This document shows, piece by piece, positions 46,866 to 58,990 of a stretch of 64,000 bases of DNA. Under the pieces are notes generated by a model. The model made no database searches. It was given only the letters and a program-made list of their open reading frames with translations, and was not told where the DNA came from. How positions within the stretch are numbered: position 1 is the first letter of the stretch; every line of letters begins with the position of its first letter. The position numbers and the translations under genes were made by a program. The DNA is from Agapanthus africanus (lineage: Eukaryota; Streptophyta; Magnoliopsida; Asparagales; Amaryllidaceae): positions 629,230,189-629,294,188 of the forward strand of contig CM057338.1 in assembly GCA_030015575.1 (NCBI GenBank), in the 5' to 3' direction.

Positions 46866-47311
46866 AGACGGTCGGGCTCGGATACATTCGCTCCAAGAAA
46901 CGAGAACTGCTCCGCGACTGTTATGTCGTGCACAATCCTGATGATGAAGCAGATGCTCAAGAGAAAAGCGCTAATCCTGAACCAGAAAAAGTTCCTGATG
47001 CAAAACCGCCCAGTCCATCATTGGAAGACCAGATGGGCAAACTTATAAGGGAAGCGGGTCAAAAAGCCCGAGATGATCACAATCGTGAAATGGCGATCTA
47101 TGAGAAAGCCAAAACACAACGCCTCCTTCAACAGGCAGTAAAAGACGAAGATGCTGCCCCATGTCAACCTGATACAAAAAGGGCGCGACGCGGAGGCAAA
47201 AACGAGTCGAAAGGCCGAAGAGGCGCTCAACAGCAACAAAGCAGGGCTAAGAAGCCACACAAACGAGAATCGAGCGTTATTGACCAATCCCTCATGAAGA
47301 AAATGGGTTGA
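46820..47311 (+). pseudogene. G1 protease-RT linker
   Basis: 163 codons, hydrophilic and Lys/Arg-rich with a Gln run. It holds REMAIYEKAKTQR, a near copy of RETAIFEKTKRQR in gag (about 44960), so this section repeats a gag segment. It ends at TGA 47309-47311 in frame with the RT ORF. Confidence 0.75.
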
Positions 47312-50182
47312 GCATACTCGTTTCCTCGAGACAAGACGAAAAAGATACTTGAGCTTGCTCTAAAACATCAAATGCTTACATTGCCGGAGTCCAAGCACCC
47401 CGAACAAGCAAGTGAAGTCTCTGACCTAAACTATTGCTCTTACCACCGAGTGATAGGGCATCCTCTTGAAGATTGCTTCACCTTTAAGAATTGGGTCGAA
47501 GATCAATACCAGCTCGGCAAGTTCGCTCTGTCTGACAACTGGAGGGTAACGCCACCACAAAAGCACGAGCCTAAGGCCACGAAAGAAAAAACAGTTCCAC
47601 ACTGGGACTGGAAGCGAATTCGCACCTGTCATATGGTCACAATATTAAAAGAAGAGCCCAAGGACGTAAGTGAGCTCCCTTGGTGCTTCGGAAACAGCAG
47701 CGATGAGGTAATCTCAGAATTTCCCCCAGCTCCGAAAGAACTGGAGGATGGAATACATACTACTGCAGATAACCTCAAGAAAATCGAGTTGGGGACGGTA
47801 AATGATCCGCGACCGACATTCGTCAGCGAGCTGCTGTCTGAAGAGAGGGTGGCTGCGTTAAAAGACGTCCTTGTGCAGCATAAAGATTGCTTCGCATGGA
47901 ACTATTCCGAGATGCCAGGACTAGATCCAGAAGTCGCTGTACATAGACTAGCAATATCCCCAAACGTCAAACCAGTCAAACAGGCGCCGAGAAGAATTCG
48001 ACTCGAGCTTGAGATGAGCATAAATACCGAAGTCAAAAAGTTAATCGACTCTGGCTTCATCCAGGAAGTTCAGTACCCTGAATGGATCGCCAACATCGTC
48101 CCAGTGATGAAGAAAAATGGGACAGTGCGCATATGCGTAGACTTCCGGGATCTTAATAAAGCTTGCCCGAAGGATGATTTCCCAGTGCCAGTCACTGAAC
48201 TGATGATAGACAATACATCCACTCATGAGGTTTTCTCCTTCATGGACGGCTTATCGGGGTATAACCAGATAAAGATGCATCCTGAAGACCAGAAACACAC
48301 CGCCTTCAGGACTCCTCTTGGTATATTCTGTTATAAAGTGATGCCCTTCGGTTTAAAGAACGCCGGTGCTACTTATCAGAGGGCCATGACAAAGATCTTC
48401 GACGACCTTATACACGAAATCATCGAATGCTATATCGACGATCTCGTGGTTAAAAGCAAGTCATACGAAGAACATCTCGAGCATTTGACGACTGTATTTC
48501 AACGCCTTCGGCAATACAATTTGAAGATGAATCCTTTAAAATGTGCGTTCGGGGTTTCCTCGGGCAAATTCCTAGGATTCATCGTTCGACACCGAGGTAT
48601 TGAAATAGATCCGTCTAAGATTAAAGCGATCATGGAAATGCCTCCGCCAAGAACTCTTAAACAGTTGCGATCTCTCCAAGGAAAGCTTGCATACATTCGG
48701 CGGTTTATCGCTAATCTTTCAGGAAAGTGCCGTCCTTACAGTCACCTGATGAAGAAGGGAACCCCATTCATTTGGGATCACAAATGCCAAGGCGCACTGG
48801 ACGAGATCAAACAGTATCTGCAAAACCCTCCAGTGTTGGCTGCTCCAGTTAAGGGAAAACCTCTCATTCTTTACACGGCCGCCCTTGAAGGTTCTTTAGG
48901 CGCATTATGGGCACAAGAGAATGACCAGGGGAAAGAAAGAGCACTCTACTACTTAAGTCGGGTTCTGCTGGGGGCAGAAAGCAATTACTCCCCCATTGAA
49001 AAACACTGCCTGGCGTTGATCTTCGCAATAACGAAGCTTAGACATTACGCATTAGCGCATGAAGTCCATCTCATTTCAAAGGTGGACCCTCTTAAATATC
49101 TAATGTCAAAGGCCATATTGACGGGACGACTCGCTAAATGGGTTTTGCTCTTAATGGAGTTCTCGATAACGTATCGACCCCTCAAGGCAGTGAAGGGTCA
49201 GGCCATAGCCGACTTCCTTGCTGAGCACCCGATACCTGCCGATTCTCCCCTGAATTGCGATTTGCCAGACAAGCATGCGTTTGACGTAATCGACGGTGGT
49301 GATACCCGTTGGGAGCTTTATTTCGATGGAGCATCTTCCATGAAAAAGCACAAACAAAATACGTCAATGATCAAATCGGGAGTAGGCCTTATCTTCGTGA
49401 CCCCACAAGGAGGAATAATGCGCTTCGCCTTCTTCTTGACAGAGCCGAGAACGAATAATGAAGCTGAATATGAAGCTTTGATAGCGGGCCTGGAGATCGC
49501 CATTGACATGGGAATTGAAAGCCTCCTCATATATGGGGACTCCCAGCTAGTCGTCAGTCAAGTGAACGGCGATTACCAAACATGCAAACCGGAATTGGTA
49601 AAATACGGTGAAAAGGTGCAACAACTGCTAACCCAAATTCCCTCCTATACTTTGGAAAGCATACCGCGCGCGGAAAACAGCAAAGCGGACGCGCTGGCCA
49701 AACTTGCTAAAGAATTGGCTGACGAGAACCTCGATGACGTTAGAATCGTGGTACAAAGCCTTCGAGTGCTCGCCCCGGCAAAAATACCTCCGGAATTATA
49801 TAAAGAAAAGGGAGCGACTGAGCAGACGACCCTACAAATAAAAGACCATGAGAAGGCCGAGGACTGGAGGGAAGTCTTCATAGACTACTTTAAGACCCAC
49901 CAAATGCCTGAAGAAGCGTCCACAAGACATCAGCTCGCGAAACGAGCCCTGTCTTTCGCCTTTGTCAACGATACCCTGTACAAGAGGTCATTTGATTCTT
50001 TGTGGCTGAGATGCTTAGGACCTGACGAAGCGAAAAGAGTCGTCCAGGAAGTTCACGATGGACTCTGCGGTTCTCATCAAGCAGGCCCTAAGATGAAGTT
50101 GAAAATAAAATGGATGGGCTACTACTGGCCCACGATGATTCAGGACTGCATCGAATATGCGAAACAATGCCACTCATGCTAA
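47312..50182 (+). pseudogene. G1 RT, RNase H, second RNase H and integrase start
   Basis: An open frame after TGA 47309; first a second copy of the gag Cys/His module (YCSYHRVIGHPLEDC, about 47434). RT spans about 47800-48700 with KNGTVRICVDFRDLN, FMDGLSGYNQI and the active site YIDDLVVKS. The first RNase H follows (LYTAALEGSLGALWAQEN); its expected first Asp is replaced. A second RNase H (about 49310-49700) has acidic residues in YFDGASS, NNEAEYEAL, YGDSQLVV and SKADALAKL, the Tat hallmark. The integrase HHCC zinc finger ends in CHSC, where TAA 50180-50182 interrupts. The frame then continues into the integrase core. Confidence 0.93.
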
Positions 50183-51115
50183 ATTCATGGGGACTTCATC
50201 CATCAGCATCCAAATCCGCTACACCCAACAGTGGCTAGCTGGCCATTCGAAATATGGGGGACTGATATAGTTGGCCCTATCGAACCGGCATCGTCTAAGG
50301 GACATCGTTTCATCCTAGCGACGACTGACTACTTCTCTAAGTGGGCAGAAGCGATACCGTTAAGAGAAGTGAAGACAGAAAATATCCTCCACTTCTTCAA
50401 AACGCACGTCATATATCGGTTTGGAACTCCGCGACGGATCATCTCCGATAACGGGCCAGCCTACAGAAGCCACAAGATTAGTCGCTTTGCGCAACAGCAT
50501 AATATAGACTGGAGATATTCCTCAGTTTATAATCCACGAGCTAATGGTCTGGCTGAGGCCTTCAACAAGACCTTGACGAAGATCATGAAGAAAACGGTGT
50601 CACGAAATAAGAAAGACTGGCACGAAAGATTGCAAGAGGCTCTTTGGGCGTATCGAACTACATTTAAAACGGCCACAAACACAATGCCGTACGCATTGGT
50701 ATTTGGGACGGAAGCAGTACTCCCTCTCGAGATAGAATTACCCTCTCTACGAGTGGCAGTCCGCTACGAGCTGACAGACGAAGAAAATGCTCACCTTCGG
50801 TTTGAGGAGCTTGACGCCCTTGATGAAATCCGGCTCATAGCACAGCAAAATCTGGAAGCTTATAAAGCAAAGATGACGTGCTCATACGAAAGATTGACCC
50901 GACCGAGGACATTCCGTCAAGGCGAACTCGTGCTAGTGGTCAAAAGGCCTATGATCCCCAATCGCGCCAAGCGGGGAAAATTTGAGCGAAACTATGAAGG
51001 CCCGTACATCATAGATAAAGTTTACCAGGGTGGGGCCTATCTACTCATGGACATGCACGACGAAAGGCCTTTCAGGCCAATAAACGGTCGCTTCCTAAAG
51101 AGATACTACTCTTAA
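50183..51115 (+). pseudogene. G1 integrase catalytic core and C-terminus
   Basis: In frame with RT after the TAA. Catalytic acids: D in WGTDIVGPI (about 50260), D in IISDNGPAYRS (about 50450) and E in ANGLAEAFNKTL (about 50550). It continues through WAYRTTFKTATNTMPYALVFG to the C-terminal DNA-binding part ending RFLKRYYS at 51112. It joins cDNA to the genome. The element clearly integrated here, so either this copy decayed later or it was helped. Confidence 0.92.
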
Positions 51116-51305
51116 TAAGCCACAGCCTAGGTCAATGATAGATGACGACGACTATGTCCGCTCGCTATCTTCCTAAGCTCAAGCTTTATAAAAAATAGCC
51201 AATCTTATCAACAACGGACCGAAATGTCCTTAAACTAATAGCAGACCGAAACGTCTTTAAACTACTACCGCAGCATCTTTTAGGCTGACGGAATAAAAAA
51301 AAATA

Positions 51306-51600
51306 TAAAAATAAAATAAAATAAAAACGGTATGTCCATAAGCAAAAAGGGCACGGATGAAAACTCGAAAGGGCTCCGTGAGTAAAAACAGCAGGGCTAC
51401 CGGCGAGTGTTCGTGAAAACCCGAAAGGGCGCGACCTCGTAAAAAAAAAGAGAGAAAAAGAAAAAGAAAATAAAATAAAATAAAAACGGTATGTCCATAA
51501 GCAAAAAGGGCACGGATGAAAACCCGAAAGGGCTCCGTGAGTAAAAACAGCAGGGCTGCCGGCGAGTGTTCGTGAAAACCTGAAAGGGCGCAACCTCGTT
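51306..51600 (+). repeat. 159-bp direct repeat, two copies
   Basis: ACGGTATGTCCATAAGC begins at 51327 and again at 51486. Each copy continues through GGGCACGGATGAAAAC, AAAGGGCTCCGTGAGT and CCGGCGAGTGTTCGTGAAAA and is preceded by an AAATAAAATAAAA tract. Confidence 0.88.
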
Positions 51601-51604
51601 AAAG

Positions 51605-52175
51605 AACACTTATAGGGTCCTCTCGACCTTGTAAGGAGAAACCACCTGCGTGAGATCCTTACGACTCACAAAGGAGCAACACACTTAGGGATCCCCACGA
51701 TTCCTAAGGAGAAAATACACTTGCGAGATCCTCACGACTGGTAAGGAGAACTCTCTTATGGGACCCTCACGGCCCATAAGATTTAAAAGTCTTAAGTTAC
51801 AGAGACCTAAACCTGTGCTTAAGCAAACCCCCACAAACTTCCAATATTGCCCTACAGGGGGTTCAATATTGATCCTTGTATACAATCCACGGGCGCGAAT
51901 AAATATTTCCCTAGCCAAGTCTCATCCGTGACTGGGGATATGTTCGCATGGTAAACAACCCTTGTAAATCCTCTCGATTTATGAGGAGAAAACCCTCATG
52001 TAGGATCCTTACGACTTACAGAGGAAACAAACACTTAGGAATCCTCACGAGTCCTAAGGAGAAAATACACCTACAAGATCCTCACGACTTGTAGGGAGAA
52101 ATAACTTTGTGAGACCCTTACGGCTCATGAAGTCAAAAGCCTTAGCCGACAGGACCCTAACCCTGGTCGCTAAGC
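51605..52175 (+). repeat. Hairpin array, units A and B (loop ATCCTYWCGA)
   Basis: Two roughly 220-bp units (51605-51835 and 51955-52175), each with five short hairpins and ending in a CTTAAG/CCTTAG-type tail. Examples: CTTATGGG/CCCATAAG (51755-51780), CTTAGGA/TCCTAAG (52034-52058), CCTACAAG/CTTGTAGG (52070-52095). The 9-11 nt loops are nearly constant, while stems differ and keep pairing. A third unit lies at 53735-53970. Confidence 0.85.
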
Positions 52176-52289
52176 CACCTTTGTTCGACATCGACAGAGG
52201 CAGATGATGATTCGCTCCTGGTAATATCCCAATTGTAGCGGTGCTGATGCCGAAATCGGTTTACAGCGAAAAGCCAATAGGCCGCACAT

Positions 52290-52520
52290 GCATACGAAAT
52301 AGCCGAAATGATAGGGCAACTTGCAATAAAAAGCACCAAGTAAAAATGTATGCATGCAAAATAGCCGAAATGATTGGGCAACTCGCAATAAAAAGCAGCG
52401 AGTAAAAATAAAATAAATAGCCGAAATGATTGGGCACCGCGAAAAATAGCCGAAATGATTGGGCAATCGCGACCTTCGCGATATAAAAGCTGAAATGATA
52501 GAGCATCGCGGAAATAAAAT
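52290..52520 (+). repeat. Repeats of TAGCCGAAATGATTGGGCA with dyads
   Basis: About five copies of this 19-mer (near 52299, 52360, 52419, 52446 and a diverged one near 52487). Hairpins lie between them, such as ACTCGC/GCGAGT around AATAAAAAGCA and ATCGCGA/TCGCGAT around CCT. Confidence 0.82.
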
Positions 52521-52694
52521 AAAATAAAAAGAAGAAATGATAAAACTTTGGCCCTATAGTTAAGATCACATCGATCCCTGTATACAATCCAAGGGTGTAA
52601 ACAAAGAAGGAACCATACTTTCCCAGCGGATTCCGTCAGACGATGAAGCCAAACCTCAACGGTTCATTTCAACCGAAGAAGCCAGTGACTTCAG

Positions 52695-53580
52695 CAAAAT
52701 TCCTCGACTCACGGATACAAACACTCCTTGACGAGAGCCTTCTGATCCGCGTCGACCCACAGAGCCACCAGTGTCTCTGTAGGAATCCTCGACTCGTTTC
52801 AAACCCCAAGGAAACAAATAATCCTTGGCGCTTGGGAAACAAATAATCCCTTGCAAAATTCCTCGACTCACGGATACAAACACTCCTTGACGAGAGCCTT
52901 CTGATCCGCGTCGACCCGCAGAGCCACCAGTGCCTCCGTAGGAATCCTTGACTCGTTTCAAACCCCAAGGAAACAAATAATCCTTGGCGCTTGGGAAACA
53001 AATAATCCCTAGCAAAATTCCTCGACTCACGGATACAAACACTCCTTGACGAGAGCCTCCTGATCCGCGTCGACCCGCAGAGCCACCAGTGCCTCCGTAG
53101 GAATCCTCGACTCGTTTCAAACCCCAAGGAAACAAATAATCCTTGGCGCTTGGAAAACAAATAATCCCTAGCAAAATTCCTCGACTCACGGATACAAACA
53201 CTCCTTGACGAGAGCCTTCTGATCTGCGTCGACCCGCAGAGCCACCAGTGCCTCCGTAGGAATCCTCGACTCGTTTCAAACCCCAAGGAAACAAATAATC
53301 CTTGGCGCTTGGGAAACAAATAATCCCTAGCAAAATTCCTCGACTCACGGATACAAACACTCCTTGACGAGAGCCTCCCGATCCGCGTCGACCCGCAGAG
53401 CCACCAGTGCCTCCGTAGGAATCCTCGACTCGTTTCAAACCCCAAGGAAACAAATAATCCTTGGCGCTTGGGAAACAAATAATCCCTAGCAAACTCCTCG
53501 ACTCACGGATACAAATACTCCATGACGAGAGCCTCCCAACCCGCGTCAACTCACAGAGCCACCACTGTCTCCGTGAGAGA
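52695..53580 (+). repeat. 159-bp tandem repeat, 5 full copies plus part
   Basis: CAAAATTCCTCGACTCACGG starts at 52695, 52854, 53013, 53172 and 53331, and a variant at 53490; the period is exactly 159. Each unit contains CCAAGGA/TCCTTGG around AACAAATAA. Because 159 is divisible by three, minus-strand frames of up to 297 codons stay open. I regard these ORFs as by-products. Confidence 0.93.
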
Positions 53581-53734
53581 ATTCCCGGTTCGTTCCACCT
53601 GGCGAGATAAAGTCCCGGGCAGCAAGGATTAAAAAACTTGCTTCCTGAACAATGGGGCCCTGCAAGTCAATCCAAAATGGTCTCTTGCATACTATCCACG
53701 GGTCTCACTCTCCAAAGTCGAGTTTCGACGAGGA

Positions 53735-53970
53735 GGGAAACAACCGCTTACGAATCCTCTCGACTCGTAAGAGGGAAAAATTCTCTTATAGGATCCTTAC
53801 GACTTATAAGAGAAAACCACACTTAGGAATCCTCACGACTCCTAAGGAGAAAATCCACCTATGGGATCCTCTCGACCCGTAGGGAGAAAAGCCTCTATGG
53901 GACCCTCATGGCTCATAGAGTTGAAAAGTCTTAGGCAGTAGACCTGAACCTGCGGCCTAAGCCATCGCTA
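53735..53970 (+). repeat. Hairpin array, unit C
   Basis: Third copy of the array, with the cleanest stems: CTTACGA/TCGTAAG (53747-53771) and a 10-bp stem 53783-53792 with 53803-53812 around ATCCTTACGA. Then come CTTAGGA/TCCTAAG, CCTATGGG/CCCGTAGG and CTCTATG/CATAGAG. It ends in TCTTAGGCAG and CTGCGGCCTAAGCC, a larger dyad. Confidence 0.87.
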
Positions 53971-54188
53971 TCTCTTGGAGAAATTAAGTTGTCTGCCAAT
54001 CAAGTTCATCGACAACATCATGATGTAAAGGCAGAAAACAAAAGAGCATACAAGATATTGTAAAAGAAAGTGTGTATCTTTATTCATTGACCTCAATCAA
54101 ATACATGGTAAATCATACAAAAGAGCAAAGAACGGATACATGTTACTCAGAAAAGAAAATTTTTACAAATACATTGATACAAAGGCAG

Positions 54189-57100
54189 CTATGGGGAAGG
54201 AAGCGTCTTAAGTAGCTCTATCAGTTGTTCGTACACTTCCTTCCATGCCTTTTCCCGATTGGATACCACTGCCAACTCCGCCTCCACCTGGGCCCGTTGC
54301 TGTGCGACGGATGCAAGCTGATCCCTGACGGCTCGATGAACAGCTTCACGGCCTGGAGTGTCATGCTCGGCGACATTAAGTTCCCGCTTTAGTCTCAGTC
54401 CGTCCGATATGCGCTCCAGAAGACCCTCGAAGACGGTCTTTACCTCAGCAGCGTTCGCCTCAACTTCGGCACGCAAGCGAGCAATTCTGCTTGAAGAATC
54501 TTGGCACTCATTCAGCCTCAAAGCCACTTCTTGTTCCAGATGACGGAAATGAGAAGCGCTTTTCTCGAGCCATGCTCCCCGTTGAGTGCTCAAGGCCAAA
54601 GTCTCGGGGGACAGGCGCATTGACTCTAGCTGATGAAGGCGAGCCTCGATCTCCCGACAATAGTTAACCCAAGAGGCGACAATACCCTCATCATGGAAGG
54701 TGGCAAATATCGCCAGCATCGGGTTAACCGTCGTGGCGAAATCCTCAGCAGATACAGGAGCCTCGATGTCGAGCTCCTCGATGTAGTCGCTCAACATGCG
54801 CAAACTATTCGCGGCACCTTTTGAGAACGGGCGTCGCTGGGAAGGACCGCCCGGTATTATAATGCGAGACTCGAAAGGTACCGAGATTGGAACGACAGCT
54901 GGAAAAAGACGAAATGCGATTAGATGATGATTCAACAGATATGAAGGAAGTCATTGATAAGATAGTTTACTATACCGGTGGAGACAGGTGGCAAGGCCGG
55001 AAGGGCTGGTGGCGCAGCCGATCTTTCTGCTCCCCCTTCGATTTGCAGCGCTGCAGTCAGAACAAGAGAGAGTTGGAAATAATTCTACCACTGAAAAGAC
55101 AAAGCTACCGATCGGGAACGATACTCACCAGCGCCACCAGAGGGAGAGGCGAATTCAGATGGGAAGGAGAAGTGTGGGAGCAACACTTGATAGAGATGAT
55201 CAAAAAGCACTCCTGAAAGATACAACAGTGTGACTTCAGTACATAAACTATATATCTGAAAGATAGGATTCATAAATTGCAAACCCATACCTTCCAACAT
55301 CTTCGAAGGAATAAGAGAGGGTTGAGAGGTGACCACCGCCAAGGCAGTCGTTGAAGGCGCTCCTTCAAGCAGTGGGGCATCAGCACTAGCTGCACCTGCA
55401 TTACGAAAAAGTGAACTTGTCAGAAAAGATTGTAAAGTTAAGAAAAGCAGTCACTTGGGGTTTACCTGAGGAGCTCCCGGCTGAAATGGAAGCAACTCCC
55501 TCCTCTACCGACATGATACCACCGCCCGTGGCCTCGTCACCCGACTCGATGGGGACCGTTGTCGTGCTCGCAAAACCTGGAGACGGCGGAGGGCCATAGC
55601 CAGAAAGGGCTATGATTGGAGTGTTGCCAGATTCTAAAGAAGGAGTGGTTGGCTCATCCTCGGGAATCATGGTCACCTCACCCACCACTCTCTCAGGTTC
55701 AGTAGCTGCGGTTGTATCGTCCACCGTCGCCAGGGGACCGCCGACCTCGAGCGCCTCAGCCGCCACCACCTTGGACTCAGTTATAATGATCATATCATCT
55801 GCCACCGCTTCAGGTTCGGCATTAATGACCTTCTCGGCGGTAGACCCCTCGACCTCCACTTCAGGCTCCATGGCCTCAACGATATTGCCCACTGTCGGCT
55901 CGAGTTCGGCAGGCACCGCCTCCTCCGTTCCCCTAGGATCGACGGCTTCCGCCTCTCCCTCGATCGGACTTGGCCCTGCAAAGATAAGAGATATAAGGAC
56001 CAATGATATTAAAATCCTTATAACAAAAACTCTGAGAGAATATTACCTGAAGCGGATTTACCGTTTGCACTCCGAACTGCTCGCGCCACCTCTCTGCGGG
56101 CAGTGGATAGGGCGACAGGGGCCTCTTCGGAGGGAGTATCAGCTCGAGGGGCGGTGCTGGGGCCCGCTCCCATAGCCAAGGCAGCCCTGCATGCCTTCGC
56201 CTCACGCCTCAACCGCTTTCTCTCCTCCCGAGCGGTCATGAGGGACCTCTGTGACGCCTCCTTCAAGGCATCATCATCTTCATTTAGGGATGCCTCCAGA
56301 GCCTTTAAGGCATCTCTCATCGGCTCTTCAAGACGAACCTCCTGCGGTGGCCCAGAAGAAGCAGGAACGTCGGCAGCTAGTAGAACATCTGCGGCGCTAG
56401 GAGGGAACGGCATTGAGGTTCCTGTAATTAAAAGGGAAAGGTTAGATCGACCATAACACAAGGAAAATGAAAAACTTGATGAGTCGAAACTTACTAAGGC
56501 CCATAGATGCTCTGAGACGTTCCTCCTCCTGAAAAGTCTTCAGAGAAGCAGCAATGGCTTCTTCATCAGTGATGCCTGTTGAAAGAAAAGAAAGAAAAGA
56601 GTTAGTCAAAAATAATGAAATAATGAAGAAGATATGTTGCAAAAAAGAAAAAGCGACTAGTAGTTACCTGATTGCGCAAGCTTAGCCAGCCATGCGTCAC
56701 GCTTCGCCAACCATGCCGAAGCTCTGAGAGCAGCCTCCAAGTCTGTATCGTCCGGCGGCGGCATCACCAACCATGCGTTAGTCCCATATTCGAGCAGAAG
56801 CGTAAGGAGCATGGGGTTCTTGGCCGAACACGACATCCGCAACGAAGAGCGACTTCTTTTTCTTTTGCCCTCCGACCCTAGGCTCACGGGGAATCGACTT
56901 CCGCTTGGCAGCCACTTTGGGGCGACGGGTCCCGATGTCCGCACCCACGCCAGACTCCGGCGAGGGTACAACCACTGTTTCCACCGGAGCACAGGGTGCG
57001 GGAGGTGCATCCGCGATATCAGGAAGCGGCAACTCACGTGGAGGACTTTGCGCAGTGATGCTCTGCCCCCGGCATCTTTTAGAGGAGCGACTACTGGAGT

Positions 57101-58990
57101 CCTAGGCACCAGCAGAGCGTTGCGATCGCTACCTGAAGGTGCAACCTTACGGTCGATCAGCAACCGCCTTTCCTCCTTTATGACCGCTCCCTTCGAGTGA
57201 CTATACCATTCTGTGTATACCCTAAGAAGTCGGGGGGCGCAAGCCGGCTCACTAATAAAGAAGTGAGAGCCCGTGTTTAGACGCATGAAGTGATGCAGCG
57301 CTCTCTCCATCCCTTCTTCAGTCGCGGCAGGTTCCGATAAAAAGGCCTCCAGCGGTACCCCTTAATTATAGCTCAGCTGTTGGGTGAAACGATGCGGGTT
57401 ATATCTCATGAAGATCGCTCCCCCGTCCTGCCTAAACACCAAAAAGCCCGGCCTGATGGAATATAGGTGAAGGGTCTCCCGGGCCGTTAAAACTGAAGCT
57501 CCATCCTTAAAAGTATCTTGCAATGGCCGCACTGCAGTGGTGGACGTTTTTCCAATAGTCAACACCTTGTCAATGAAAGACACATCGGTTCCAACGGTGT
57601 GGGAGCGAAGGAGTAAACCCCTGGCATCTCGCGGCGATGGATTTACAATTGATGCGCCGATCAACTGTAGAATGCGAGGAAAAATGCACCTTTCATAGAA
57701 CGAGGGCCTTTTATGCATGCCGAAGACACCCGCTGTATGTAGCTCGAGCCACGACATAAAGTAGTGCATCGAGAAAACCACGTGCAACACCCCAGGCTCA
57801 TTAGCATCCGCTGCTCGGCTAAGGCCATGATATAAGTGCGCTAAGCCGGCAATCCCAACGGCCACCTTTACCCCGATAGTCATTCGGTGGGCCGAGTAAA
57901 AAACGGAGGGCCGCATGCGGTGAGAGTGCATTGGGAGTGCAAACCAACTCAGCCAAAGCCCAAGAAATCCTAAAAAGAAGGCCTCCTCGTCCATCTCGGG
58001 GGCTGCGACTTCTGCAAAAGACATGGTTGGAGAGTTAGGAAGAAAAAAGTTCTTTTGGTCTATGTCTTTCGCTGGCAGGTTATCCAAACCTAAACCAAAA
58101 GGGTCCTCAAGGTTGGCAAACTTGGCAGCTTCCGCCGAGAGGACGTTTGGATGAAGGAACCGAGCAATAAAATCCTCAAAATTGACTCCGCGGCTCCCAC
58201 GCTCAATGAAAAGGGCCTCGTAGATGTTCAGCACCTTGATCAGACTTGGAAATTGATGTTGAACAGCGTTCTCCGGCGTGAGTCCCCTTATCACCGGCTT
58301 GGCACCAAAGATGTACTCATCCGGCGGGAGCAACTCTTCATAATGTTCCCCCATAACCGGTAGACCAGACACCTCCGTAAACTCTTCCAGAGAGATGGAC
58401 ACTTCTCGATCCATGGCAAGGAAGGTATGGGTAGGAATGTTCCACTGCTCCAGGAAGGCCTTGAACCACCAGGTGGGAAGCGTGGGATACTGGAAGAGGG
58501 AGACGTAGACTGCGGTATACAATCCTAATCTTATCAACTGTGACTTCTTCGTCGACAGGATATACCGGGCCCACGGTAAATAGCCAACCGGGTGGCGGGG
58601 AATCAGACAAATGTTATATGATTGCCCCCAAGGTCTCGCCTCGCCCTGACAGATACAGCGTCCTAGGATATCCAAAACCATAGGACGCTGGACTGGGACG
58701 GAATCTATGGCCGGATGAAGAAAACCCTTCGATGTCCAATCCGTCATCTCCACGGCATACTGCACCGGGGGTGGGCTGGCGTAATGAATCGCCGTTATGG
58801 GTTCTGACGGCACCGCGCATGTGAAGCTCCGTCGGTCCATGATGATCTGATTATACCACGACCCCCAAAGGTGGAGACTCTTGTACTCCGGGTCGTATTC
58901 CTTAATCATGGCCAGGACCTCACGGTCCAAAGGCGCCTCGGGAAATCCCTCCTCCGAGCGGACGAACGGGAATGAGGTGTCTAGAGACAT
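54189..58990 (-). CDS. G1 antisense gene: plant mobile domain + coiled coil, 8 coding exons
   Basis: Exons on the minus strand: 58990-56668, 56575-56495, 56421-56047, 55975-55466, 55395-55291, 55212-55129, 55050-54976, 54898-54189. All seven introns (70-92 nt) are GT-AG with pyrimidine-rich acceptors and all are phase 1; total 4263 nt is divisible by three. Exon 1 encodes a plant mobile domain (PMD, aminotransferase-like): LRLGLYTAVYVSL-like region, WNIPTHTF, ISLEEFTEVSGLPV. Middle exons are acidic and Ser/Pro/Glu-rich. The last exon is a long coiled coil. TAA at 57364-57362 interrupts exon 1; the frame stays open on both sides, so it is a likely nonsense mutation of a Gln codon. PMD proteins occur in plant hosts (MAIN/MAIL) and as extra ORFs in Tat elements; function in the element is unknown. 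Splicing is my inference. Confidence 0.85.

Noticed and set aside
52656..53549. Minus-strand ORFs of 297 and 269 codons with repeated peptides
   Set aside because: They arise from a 159-bp tandem repeat whose length is a multiple of three; two frames are open at once, and neither resembles a protein family.
57362..57364. An extra intron removing the TAA in antisense exon 1
   Set aside because: No convincing donor and acceptor pair close around it, and the frame is open and family-like on both sides; a nonsense mutation is simpler.
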